Shown in pieces: positions 1 through 8,652 of a stretch of 64,000 nucleotides of DNA (positions are counted from its first letter, which is position 1; each line of letters begins with the position of its first letter). Under the pieces are notes generated by a model. The model saw nothing but the letters and a program-made list of their open reading frames with translations. It did not search any database and was not told where the DNA came from. The stretch comes from Gemmatimonadota bacterium. Lineage in GTDB: Bacteria > Gemmatimonadota > Gemmatimonadetes > Gemmatimonadales > GWC2-71-9. The DNA lies in contig JADJPD010000003.1 in the NCBI GenBank assembly GCA_016713435.1, forward strand, positions 496,001 to 560,000, written 5' to 3'. Made by a program: the position numbers and the translations under genes.

Positions 1-1
1 G

Positions 2-418
2 GGCTGGTCGCTGGGCGGCCTGTCGGCGGTGGACCTGGCCTGGCGGCACCCGGAGCGCTTCGGCGCGGCGGGCGCCTTCAGCGGCTCGTTCTGGTGGCGC
101 ACCAACGACAGCACGCCCGCGCTCAAGGCGTCGAGCCGGATCATGCACCAGCGGGTGCGGAGCACCCGGGTGAAGCCGGCCCTCCGCCTCTGGCTCGAGA
201 CCGGCCTCGAGGACGAGGCCGCCGACCGCGACGGCGACGGCGTCATCGACTCGATCCAGGACACCGAGGAGCTGGTGACGGAGCTCGTGAAGCTCGGCTT
301 CCACCGCGGCCCCGACGTCACCCACCTGACCATCCGCGGCGGCCACAACCTGCCGACGTGGAAGCGGATCCTGCCGGAGTTCCTGGCGTGGGCCTTCCCG
401 GCGGCGCCGAAATCATGA
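2..418 (+). CDS. Esterase-like alpha/beta hydrolase, C-terminal part
   Basis: The gene enters from outside the window, so only its last 138 codons are present. The first visible residues read GWSLGG, a nucleophile elbow (GxSxGG) with the catalytic serine. AAGAFSGSFWW follows, which is typical of the enterochelin-esterase/S-formylglutathione-hydrolase-like (esterase D) fold. Near the end, the histidine in RGGHNLPTWKRILPEFLAW is the likely catalytic base. Family members hydrolyse esters of small acids or siderophores; the substrate cannot be told here. The acidic insert DRDGDGVIDSIQDTEE resembles a calcium-binding loop. The stop is at 416-418. Confidence 0.8.
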   Translation, partial: GWSLGGLSAVDLAWRHPERFGAAGAFSGSFWWRTNDSTPALKASSRIMHQRVRSTRVKPALRLWLETGLEDEAADRDGDGVIDSIQDTEELVTELVKLGFHRGPDVTHLTIRGGHNLPTWKRILPEFLAWAFPAAPKS

Positions 419-428
419 CTCACCCCAA

Positions 429-568
429 CATGGTAGGGGCCGGCCATGGCCGGCCCTCCTCAACCCCACCCGGACCAGCGTAACGGGTGAGAGCGCGGAC
501 CCACCACTCTCGATCATGAGTAATGGTGCGGGGAAGAGGAGGGCCGGCCATGGCCGGCCCCTACCATG
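429..568. repeat. Inverted-repeat element with 33-nt perfect arms
   Basis: Positions 429-461 and 536-568 are perfect reverse complements (33 nt) separated by 74 nt. Each arm itself contains the palindrome GGCCGGCCATGGCCGGCC, so a transcript could fold either as two local hairpins or as one long stem. It fills the gap between the esterase and the oxidoreductase. The TAGGGGC...GCCCCTA style of the arm ends resembles the REP-like palindromes at 1.8, 3.5 and 5.0 kb. A non-autonomous mobile element is inferred, not proven. Confidence 0.8.
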
Positions 569-605
569 CTCGGGCGACTCGACGGTCTCAGCGACAGGGC
601 AATCG

Positions 606-1733
606 ATGAAGCAACTCGTGCTGGTCGGCGGCGGGCACTCGCATCTCTTCGTGCTGGAGGCCGCGGCGCAGGGGAAGCTGCCGGGCGTGGAGCTGACGCT
701 CGTGTCGCCGGAGGCGCGGCAGGTGTACTCGGGGATGGTGCCGGGCTACCTCGAGGGGCGGTACGACCTCGACGCCATTTCGATTGACCTGCCGCGGATC
801 GCGCGGCGGATCGGGGCGCGGTTCGTCGAGGACGGGGCCAAGCGGGTGGAGACGGAATCGCGGACGCTGCACCTGGAGAGCGGCGGCACCCTGCCGTTCG
901 ACGCCGCGTCCATCGCCATCGGGGGCGTGCCCACGGGCACGACGCTGCCGGGCGTGGCGCACCACGCCACCTTCCTCAAGCCCATCAACCGCGTCCTCAC
1001 GCTTCTCCCCAAGATCGAGGAGACCGTCCGGAACGCCGGCCCCGAGTCGCTCCGGGTGGTGGTGGTGGGCGCGGGGGCCGCGGGCGTGGAGGTGGCCCTC
1101 ACCCTGCGCACCCGGCTCGACCGGCTCGGCGCCACCCATTCCATCATCACGCTGATCGGCGCCAGCCACACCGTGCTGCACGACCGGAGCCGGAAGGCCG
1201 CCGAGCTGGCGGAGCAGGCGCTCGACCGCCGCGAGATCACCCGCCGCATGGCCACGGGCGTCGAGGAGATCGGCGCCGACTACGTGCGCCTCACCGGCGG
1301 CAAGGTGCTCCCGGCCGACCTCATCCTCTGGACCACCGGCACCGACGCCCCGCCCCTCTTCCGGGCCAGCGGCCTCCCCACCGACGCCAAGGGCTTCCTG
1401 CTCGTGGACGACACGCTCGCCGTGCCGGGCATCCCCGGCCTCTTCGGCGGGGGCGACGCGGTGAGCATGGCCACGGCGCCCAAGACGCCCAAGGCCGGCG
1501 TCTATGCCGTGCGGATGGGTCCCTTCCTGGCGCGGAACCTCGCGGCCCACCTCGCGGGCAGGCCGCTCGCCTCCTACACGCCGCAGGACACCTTCCTGGC
1601 CCTCCTCAACACCGGCGACGGCCGCGCCATCCTCTCCCGCGGCCAGCTGGCCACCAGCGGCCGCTGGGCCATGCGGCTCAAGGACAGGATCGACCGCGGC
1701 TTCATGCGCCGGTTCCAGCGCCTTTACGCGTAA
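606..1733 (+). CDS. FAD/NAD(P) oxidoreductase, SelD-N-terminal-like (NDH-2 type)
   Basis: This is a 375-residue flavoprotein of the pyridine nucleotide-disulfide oxidoreductase fold. An N-terminal FAD dinucleotide motif (VLVGGGHSHLFVLEAA, residues 4-19) is followed by SGMVPGYLEGRY. A second Rossmann motif (VVVVGAGAAGVEVALTL, about residue 145) would bind NAD(P)H, and GGGDAVS near residue 290 is the FAD-binding C-terminal motif. The GGGHSH and SGMVPG signatures are those of the family often fused to the N-terminus of selenide, water dikinase (TIGR03169-like). Here it stands alone, with no SelD domain after the stop. I chose the ATG at 606 because the motif starts there; the 30 codons upstream lie partly in the inverted repeat. 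Electron donor and acceptor are unknown. Confidence 0.85.
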   Translation: MKQLVLVGGGHSHLFVLEAAAQGKLPGVELTLVSPEARQVYSGMVPGYLEGRYDLDAISIDLPRIARRIGARFVEDGAKRVETESRTLHLESGGTLPFDAASIAIGGVPTGTTLPGVAHHATFLKPINRVLTLLPKIEETVRNAGPESLRVVVVGAGAAGVEVALTLRTRLDRLGATHSIITLIGASHTVLHDRSRKAAELAEQALDRREITRRMATGVEEIGADYVRLTGGKVLPADLILWTTGTDAPPLFRASGLPTDAKGFLLVDDTLAVPGIPGLFGGGDAVSMATAPKTPKAGVYAVRMGPFLARNLAAHLAGRPLASYTPQDTFLALLNTGDGRAILSRGQLATSGRWAMRLKDRIDRGFMRRFQRLYA

Positions 1734-1751
1734 GCGACGTCACGCACGCCC

Positions 1752-1862
1752 CTTCCCAGCCCACCACGCAGTATCCCCTCAGCCCGAACGTCTGTAGCGG
1801 CCGGATATATCCGGCCGCTACGTACGTGGGGGTAAGGGGATATTGCGTGGTGGGCTGGGAGG
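1752..1862. repeat. MITE-like element, family A copy 1
   Basis: This is an 111-nt element. Terminal inverted repeats of 27 nt lie at 1752-1778 and 1836-1862 with a few mismatches. They flank a perfect 28-nt palindrome at 1794-1821 centred on CCGGATATATCCGG, followed by TACGTGGG. A second full copy is at 3474-3585 and a core-only copy is inside thiC at 5025-5062. It lies just after the oxidoreductase stop and could also act as a terminator. Confidence 0.85.
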
Positions 1863-1886
1863 GGGCGTGAGATCCCAGACGCAAGA

Positions 1887-1913
1887 CGGGGCCCGTCCCA
1901 TGGACGAGCCCCG
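1887..1913 (-). terminator. Terminator-like hairpin for the micropeptide gene
   Basis: A 12-bp stem (1887-1898 with 1902-1913) has a 3-nt loop. The one non-Watson-Crick position is a G-U wobble on the minus strand but a C-A mismatch on the plus strand, so the hairpin is better formed in minus-strand RNA. It lies 21 nt past the stop codon of the small gene at 1935-1988. There is no long U tract, which is usual for such GC-rich genomes. Confidence 0.55.
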
Positions 1914-1934
1914 CCGTTCAGGTACCGCGCCCGC

Positions 1935-1988
1935 TCAGGACATCAGCACCAGCATCACGAACCGCATCTTCTCACGAATCGTCCGCAT
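1935..1988 (-). CDS. 17-residue micropeptide, possible
   Basis: The predicted peptide is MRTIREKMRFVMLVLMS: a basic amphipathic start followed by a short hydrophobic stretch. A strong Shine-Dalgarno stretch (GGGAGGAGG) sits 6 nt before the ATG. The frame ends in TGA and is followed by a hairpin at 1887-1913. Upstream at 2018-2045 is a candidate ECF-type promoter. No gene follows on this strand that a leader peptide could regulate, so it may be a stand-alone membrane-associated micropeptide. I do not recognise a family. The claim rests on the signals around it, not on homology. Confidence 0.4.
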   Translation of the reverse strand: MRTIREKMRFVMLVLMS

Positions 1989-2017
1989 CGCTCGCCTCCT
2001 CCCGGCTCCTCGTGTGT

Positions 2018-2045
2018 GATACGCCGGAGACGCGGCATCGGTTCC
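2018..2045 (-). promoter_or_regulatory. Candidate ECF-sigma-type promoter
   Basis: On the minus strand GGAACC (2045-2040) is followed, after 16 nt, by CGTATC (2023-2018). The GGAAC-type -35 and CGT-type -10 with 16-17 nt spacing are usual for ECF sigma factors. It would start transcription about 20-25 nt before the micropeptide start. Short motifs like this can arise by chance. Confidence 0.35.
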
Positions 2046-2237
2046 CGTCCGCACCGCGCCGTCACCTGCAGCGTCGGCAGGACGCGCGGGACCTTTAGGC
2101 CGGGTCTCCACCCGGGAAAGCGTCCGCCGCCCGCCCCGCGCGACATTCCCCACGGCCCCTTGTAAGGATTGGGCCCCGGTCGGCATTCTCGGGACATGGA
2201 GGCCCACGCCGCGCCCGCCCTCGCACTCGTCCCCGGG

Positions 2238-2363
2238 CCTCCGACAATCGGCACCGGGGGCTCGGCAATCGACAGCCGGTCGCCGGCAATCGCGACCCGG
2301 GGTCCGGCAACTCGCATTGGCAGCCGCCACTTCGCCCCCGAGGTCCGCCACTTCGCTCAAGCG
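2238..2363. repeat. Degenerate 21-nt tandem repeat, about six units
   Basis: The core CCGRCAATCG or CCGSCA(A/C)YTCG recurs at 2241, 2262, 2283, 2304, 2324 and 2345, so the spacing is 21, 21, 21, 20 and 21 nt. No convincing gene covers it, although open frames run through it. It sits between the micropeptide gene and the end of the SMP-30-like gene. Confidence 0.55.
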
Positions 2364-2439
2364 GCGCGGCGCGCGGCCCGGCCGCCGTCCATCGCCATCC
2401 CGTCACCCCCAGAACGGCGCAACGGCGCAACTCAGCCGC

Positions 2440-3365
2440 CTACTTCACCTTCCAGAACTCCACCTTGTTCTCCGTGAACAGCGGAATGGCCACCAGGCCC
2501 GCGCCGGGTCCACGCCGATGTCGGCGGGGCTGTTCACGCCGGTGGCCACCTTGGTGTTGCTGCGGTCGCCCACCAGGAAGAGGGTCGAGTCGGCCCAGCT
2601 GGTGACGTAGAGGCCGTCACCGATGATCTCCACCCCGTCCTGGCTGCCCGGGCCGATGCCGATGGTGTCCACCTTCGCCTCGCCCGGCTTCCAGCCGAGG
2701 AGCGCGCCGCCGCCGAAGGGCACCACGACGAATCGGTTGTTCATGTGGTCCATGGCGATGCCGTTGGGCCGGCCGAGCCAGTCGCCCTCGGCGGCGACGC
2801 TCACCTCGCGGCCCTTCACGGCGAAGATGCGGTCGGGGCCCGGGTGGGTGATGCCGTCGGCGCCGATGATGATGCCGGTGTCGGTGAGGTAGATCGTGCC
2901 GTCGTGACTCACCACCACGTCGTTCAGGAACTTGGCCTGCGCGCCGAACTCGAGGGTGGCCACCGGCGCCCCCGTCAGGCGGTTGAAGCCGCGCAGCGCG
3001 TCGATGTCCGCCACCCACAGCGTGTCGCCCTGGAGCGCGGTGCCCTTGGGGCCGTTCAGGGTGACGCCGTTGATGCCGCCCACGATGAAGTGCAGGCTGT
3101 CCACCGTGCCGTCGGCCTTGAGGCGGCTGATGAAGCCGTTGCCATCCTTGGCGCTCGGGCCGCCGTTGATGTTGGTGACGAACCAGACCTGCTGCTGCGC
3201 GTCCCAGATCACGGACTCGGGCGTGCTGAAGCCCTCCGCGGTGGACACCTTGGCGGGCTGGACGGGGGCGGCGGCGGCCGTCGAGTCGGCGGCGGGCGCC
3301 CCCTCCTTCGGCGCGCAGGCGGCGAGCAGGACGAGCGCGGCGGCCAGGGTCGGCATCGTCTTCAC
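2440..3365 (-). CDS. SMP-30/gluconolactonase-like lipoprotein (C-terminal frameshift)
   Basis: This is a secreted beta-propeller protein of about 308 residues. The N-terminus is a lipoprotein signal ending in the lipobox LLAAC, followed by an Ala/Pro linker. The body has repeated propeller strands such as PESVIWDAQQQVWFVTN, FLNDVVVSHDGTIYLTD and RPNGIAMDHMNNRFVVV, as in SMP-30/NHL-type sugar-lactone hydrolases. I chose the GTG at 3365 because GGGAG lies upstream and a lysine precedes the hydrophobic core. After VDPAR (about 2500) the frame is lost. One missing base restores LVAIPLFTENKVEFWKVK and the TAG at 2440-2442. The shift is next to a G run, so it is probably a sequence error. The substrate is unknown. 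Confidence 0.8.
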
Positions 3366-3473
3366 AGCGGGACTCCCTTCCTCGGGTGAACGGGGGTACG
3401 GCGGGTCGGGGCGCATTATAGCGAGCCCCCTCGGATTTTTCACCGCACCCGCTCCCCCCGCAGTTTCTCCCGC

Positions 3474-3585
3474 CCTCCCAGCTCCCCACCCACGATCCCG
3501 GCCGCCGACGTGGATGGAGGCGGCCGGATATATCCGGCCCCTACAGACGGACGGGAGAGGGGATCGTGCGTGGGGGGCTGGGAGG
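3474..3585. repeat. MITE-like element, family A copy 2
   Basis: This is a 112-nt element. Terminal inverted repeats of 27 nt (3474-3500 and 3559-3585, two mismatches) surround the same GGCCGGATATATCCGGCC core at about 3522-3539. Arm sequence and total length match the copy at 1752-1862. It lies between the start of the SMP-30-like gene and the 3' end of thiC, which are both on the minus strand. Confidence 0.85.
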
Positions 3586-3614
3586 TCGCGCGAGACGCTT
3601 CCCCGGGCGCGGGG

Positions 3615-5314
<1,700 letters not shown>

Positions 5315-5316
5315 GC

Positions 5317-5351
5317 GCGCTCCGACGGTAGGAAATAGACGAAGGGAGCGC
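5317..5351 (-). promoter_or_regulatory. Expression platform of the thiC riboswitch (anti-SD/SD)
   Basis: On the minus strand the Shine-Dalgarno segment GGAGCGC (5323-5317) lies 2 nt before the thiC ATG. GCGCTCC at 5351-5345 is its perfect complement. GCGCTCCC can also pair with GGGAGCGC at the 3' edge of the aptamer (5371-5364). The two pairings exclude each other, so ligand binding can decide whether the SD is free. This indicates translational control. Confidence 0.7.
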
Positions 5352-5356
5352 TTCGT

Positions 5357-5446
5357 GGCGACCGCGCTCCCTCCGCCGGTGTGAACCGGATCAGGTTCCA
5401 AGGGTACGCTCTCAATCGGCCGTGGCCGATGCCCCTGGCGGTCGCC
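5357..5446 (-). ncRNA. TPP riboswitch (THI element) upstream of thiC
   Basis: Read on the minus strand, the conserved THI-box parts occur in order: AGGGGCAT, a short hairpin, TGAGA, ACCCTTGGAACCTGATCCGG, TTCACACCGGCGGAGGGA. A 9-bp P1 helix closes the aptamer (GGCGACCGC at 5446-5438 with GCGGTCGCC at 5365-5357). Thiamine pyrophosphate binding to this fold represses thiamine genes. It appears intact even though thiC itself is interrupted. Confidence 0.93.
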
Positions 5447-5449
5447 CCA

Positions 5450-5479
5450 ACGGTAGGGCCGGATGCACCTGCCGGTCAA
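5450..5479 (-). promoter_or_regulatory. Candidate sigma-70 promoter for thiC
   Basis: TTGACC (5479-5474) and TACCGT (5455-5450) are separated by 18 nt on the minus strand and end just before the riboswitch. The -10 is weak. The stretch from 5480 to 5755 holds no gene that I can support. Confidence 0.35.
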
Positions 5480-5755
5480 CCGGCGAGGTTCACCGGCCGC
5501 AAAACCGGGCGGGCCGCCGCCCGGCCCCCAGCACTGTTCAGTCTCCCGTCACCCCCGTCCGATAGTGGAGGAAAGCGGCGCACCCCCGCCCGGGACGACG
5601 CCAGCTCCCCCTCACGCATCCGGACGGTGATCCCCGGCACGGCGATTGCCTCCTATTCCCCTGCGGCAAGGTGGGCCCCATCCTGTGGGTGGGGGTCGCT
5701 GGGAACAAATGGGGACAGGCGGCGTCTTGTCGGAGGGGGGCATACGGAGATCCTC

Positions 5756-6250
5756 ATGGCGAAGTTCGCACATCTGGCGCTGGTCCTGGCGGCATCCACG
5801 CTCATGGCCAGCTCGTACCAGCCCGAGCCGGTGATCCCGCCCGCGCCCACCTTCCAGGTGAGCGTGCTGCCCGATTCCACGCTCAAGGACGTGGCCATCG
5901 CGGTGTACCATCCCGAGCACCCGCGGATCTACGTCAACCCCAGGCTCATGAAGCGCCTCTCCCCGGCGCTGCAGGCGTTCTTCCTGGCGCACGAGTACGC
6001 GCACATCGACCTCCGCCACACCCGGGCCAGCGCCCTCCGCGCGCCCGCCGCGTCGCGCAACGAGGCGCTGCAGGAAAAGGAGCTCGAGGCCGACTGCCTG
6101 GCCACCCGCCGGCTGGCGCTCGACGACCCGGCCGCCGCCCAGGCCGCCATCCGCTTCTTCCGCCGCCAGGGCGACAGCTCCTACGACGCGGAGCATCCCA
6201 CCGGGACGCGCCGCGCGGACAACATCGCCGCCTGCCTCGGGGCGGAGTAG
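5756..6250 (+). CDS. Secreted HExxH metalloprotease-like protein, copy 1
   Basis: This is a 164-residue protein with an N-terminal signal segment (MAKFAHLALVLAASTLMASS). The zinc-binding motif HEYAH lies in FFLAHEYAHIDLRHT at about residue 80. A downstream EKELEADCLATRRL supplies a probable third ligand (ExxxD), as in M48-like peptidases. It is shorter than classical M48 enzymes and has no transmembrane segments after the signal. GGAG upstream of ATG 5756 supports the start. The next gene encodes a longer paralogue with the same layout, so the pair looks like a tandem duplication. Peptidase activity is inferred from the motif only. Confidence 0.7.
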   Translation: MAKFAHLALVLAASTLMASSYQPEPVIPPAPTFQVSVLPDSTLKDVAIAVYHPEHPRIYVNPRLMKRLSPALQAFFLAHEYAHIDLRHTRASALRAPAASRNEALQEKELEADCLATRRLALDDPAAAQAAIRFFRRQGDSSYDAEHPTGTRRADNIAACLGAE

Positions 6251-6330
6251 CCGCCGCACCAGCGGGCCAAGGCCCCGCGTCCCCCCACGATCTCTTGCGC
6301 CGTCCGCCGGTGTTCCCACATTGGGACCGC

Positions 6331-7200
6331 ATGCGGACGCGTTTTCGTACGGGGCTCCTCGCCACGGTCCTTGCAGCCTGCGCACCGGCCCTCCACGGGC
6401 AGGGCCTGCGGCTGGTGCCGGGCGTGGCGGAGGTGGAGACCGATTCGATCCGCGACGTGGCGGTGGCCGCCGTGGACCGCGATGCGCCGGTGATCTACGT
6501 GAACCCGCAGCTGGCCCGCCGCTATGGCCCGCTGCTCACCCGCTTCTTCGTGGCGCACGAGTACGGGCACGTGCAGCTCCGCCACACCCGCGCCGGGCTC
6601 TTCTCCCTCTCCGCCCGCCTCCGCGACTCGGTGCTCGTCGCCCAGGAACTCGAGGCCGACTGCTACGCCGCCCAGCTCGAGGGCGCCGACGCGGTGGCCG
6701 CCACCGAGGCGGCGCTCCGCTTCTTTGCCCGGCTCGGCCCCTTCCGCTACGACGCCCAGCATCCCTCCGGCGCCCAGCGCGCCGGCACCCTGCTCCGCTG
6801 CCTCCCCCTCGCCCCCGACGCCCAGGCCCTGCGCCAGGGCGACACCGGGGTGGAACGCGGCCCGGTGAGCGGCGAGCCGGTGCGGATCCGCTTCGCGGTG
6901 CGGAGCGCGGCGCTGGAGGGGCGGAGCTACGGCAAGGAGGCGGTGCTCTGGGTTGACGGACGGCGGGTGGGCGTGGTGAGCAACCTGCGCTTTCCGGCGG
7001 CGCTGGTGGTGGACCAGTTCGCCCCCGGCATCCACAACTACCGGCTCACCCTCGACACCTACGGCCTGGCCGGCATGCTGGGCCCCTCCGGCACGGTGAC
7101 CGGCCGGGGCCAGGTCCTGCTGCAGGACGGCGACCGCTGGGTGATCGAGTGGGAGCCGGGCAGCGCGCCGCGGCTGGTGCGGGAGGCGCCCGCCTTGTAG
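6331..7200 (+). CDS. Secreted HExxH metalloprotease-like protein, copy 2
   Basis: This 289-residue paralogue of the preceding gene starts at the ATG at 6331 with a signal peptide ending near ALHGQG. It shares DVAVAAVDRDAPVIYVNPQLARR, the HEYGH zinc motif (FFVAHEYGHVQLRHT) and QELEADCYAAQL. It differs by an extra C-terminal beta-rich region of about 110 residues (from about residue 175) that is not in copy 1. It is 80 nt from copy 1 and probably co-transcribed. A periplasmic protease or protease-like binding protein is inferred. Confidence 0.68.
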   Translation: MRTRFRTGLLATVLAACAPALHGQGLRLVPGVAEVETDSIRDVAVAAVDRDAPVIYVNPQLARRYGPLLTRFFVAHEYGHVQLRHTRAGLFSLSARLRDSVLVAQELEADCYAAQLEGADAVAATEAALRFFARLGPFRYDAQHPSGAQRAGTLLRCLPLAPDAQALRQGDTGVERGPVSGEPVRIRFAVRSAALEGRSYGKEAVLWVDGRRVGVVSNLRFPAALVVDQFAPGIHNYRLTLDTYGLAGMLGPSGTVTGRGQVLLQDGDRWVIEWEPGSAPRLVREAPAL

Positions 7201-7221
7201 GCGGCCCGTGGCGTGGGGGGA

Positions 7222-7328
7222 AGAGGCGCGGCCCAAGGGCCGCGCTTTTGACATGCCCCCGCGACGTCGACGCCCCGCCTCGCCCCCGCGATCTCCTTCG
7301 AAGCGCGCGGCCCTTGGGCCGCGCCTCT
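7222..7328. repeat. Inverted-repeat element, family B
   Basis: Arms at 7222-7247 and 7301-7328 are near-perfect reverse complements, and each contains a palindrome-like GCGGCCC...GGGCCGC. The element sits between convergent genes and abuts the likely 3' end of the HD-GYP gene. A single arm-like palindrome of the same style is at 11408-11427. Confidence 0.75.
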
Positions 7329-8652
7329 CAGGGAAGGGCGGGACGCCGTTCGGTGGGCGCGTCGCCGGGGGGAGGGTCGGCGGCGGCGGGGGCGGGGCCT
7401 CGATGGGCGCCGGGGTCCCGCCAGACGGGCGGGGCGGCAGCGGCGGCGGGGTGGGCGCCGGCGACGTGGCCGGCGCCGAGAGCACCGGCGGCGGCGAGCC
7501 CGGCCCGCTGGGCATGGCGATGCGCTGGTTGCTCCAGAGCCGCATCATGGCCGTGAAGGCCTCCACCATCTCCGCGTTGAAGTCCACGCCCGCCCGCTCC
7601 TCCATGTAGGCCAGCGCCACCTCCGTGTCCCAGGCGTCACGGTAGGGCCGGGTGGTGCAGAGGGCGTCGAAGACGTCGCAGACGTGGATCAGCTGGCTGG
7701 CGAAGTGGGTGTCGCGCGGGTAGCGGAAGCGCGGGTAGCCGCCGCCGTTGATCATGATGTGGTGCTCGTAGGCGACCGTCGCGGCGAGGTCCAGGTTGCG
7801 CTCGCGCGCGATGATCAGGCGGGCGCCATCCACGGGGTGGCGGCGCAGCACCGCCAGTTCCTGCTCGGTGAGGGCCCCCGGCTTCACCAGGATCTCGTGC
7901 GGCACCCGGACCTTGCCCAGGTCGTGCAGCAGCCCCGCCATGCCGAACTCCCGGATGTCCTTCGGCGAGAGCCCGATGTACTCGGCCAGCGCCATGGCCA
8001 GCACCGACACGTTGGTGGCGTGGGTGGTGGTGTACTGGTCGTAGCGCTTGAGGGTGAGCAGCGGCAGCAGCATCCGGCTCTGGCTGTGCATGGCCAGCGA
8101 CAGCGAGCGCACCACCGCGTTGGCCTCGGCCAGCGGGAGGCGGTCGGTCTCCTGCACCTCGCCGTGGATGTAGGCGATGGCCTCGATCTCGTCCTCGAGG
8201 GTGTAGGGCTCCGCGTCGCTCGCGGCGGTGGCCACGGCGATGTCGGCGGGGGCGCCGCGGAGGGTGATGGCGCCGAAGCGGATGCTGGGCCGGCGGAGGT
8301 GGCTCCGTTCCTCCGACTCCTCCTGGCCCGCCAGCTTTTTCTGGAGCTCGCGCAGGAACTGGCCCATGTCGTCGCGGCTGGCGTCGGCATCGAACTCGAT
8401 GCGCTGCACGCCGGCGCGCGCCAGCCGGCGGGCCATGTCCCAGGCCTTGAAGTCGCGCAGCGCCTGCTGGCGGTAGAGGACCTCGTCCTCGAGGAAGGAG
8501 AAGTTGGGCGCAGGGTCCAGCCGCTGCAGCGCGGTGAGCTGGGTCCACGCCGCGTCGAGGGCGCGCTCGCGGGCGGGGTGGCCGTCCTTGTAGAGCGCCG
8601 CGGCCGAGAGCGCCTGGCCGAAGGAGGTGAGGAAGCGGACCGGGTCGCTCAT
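7328..8652 (-). CDS. HD-GYP domain protein with proline-rich tail
   Basis: The N-terminal 170 residues form an uncharacterised helical module (FLTSFGQALSAAALYKDGHP). An HD-GYP domain follows (about residues 195-370) with YTTTHATNVSVLA, the HD pair in GLLHDLGKVRVP, and EHHIMINGGGYP as the GYP motif. HD-GYP proteins hydrolyse cyclic di-GMP or related nucleotides. The tail is almost all Pro, Ser and Ala. The open frame does not stop at the expected place but runs on to 6181 antisense to the HExxH gene, which is implausible. A TGA at 7328-7330 in the neighbouring frame, just before the family B repeat, is the likely true end, with an indel in the GC-rich Pro tract. The start overlaps the previous gene by ATGA (8649-8652). 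Confidence 0.78.

Noticed and set aside
2238..2363. CRISPR array
   Set aside because: Period of 20-21 nt with no separate repeats and spacers, units diverge strongly, and there are no cas genes in the window.
6181..7327. Continuation of the HD-GYP frame to 6181, giving 823 aa
   Set aside because: The extension is antisense to the HExxH gene and contains no domain. An indel at the proline tract or the adjacent repeat explains the missing stop.
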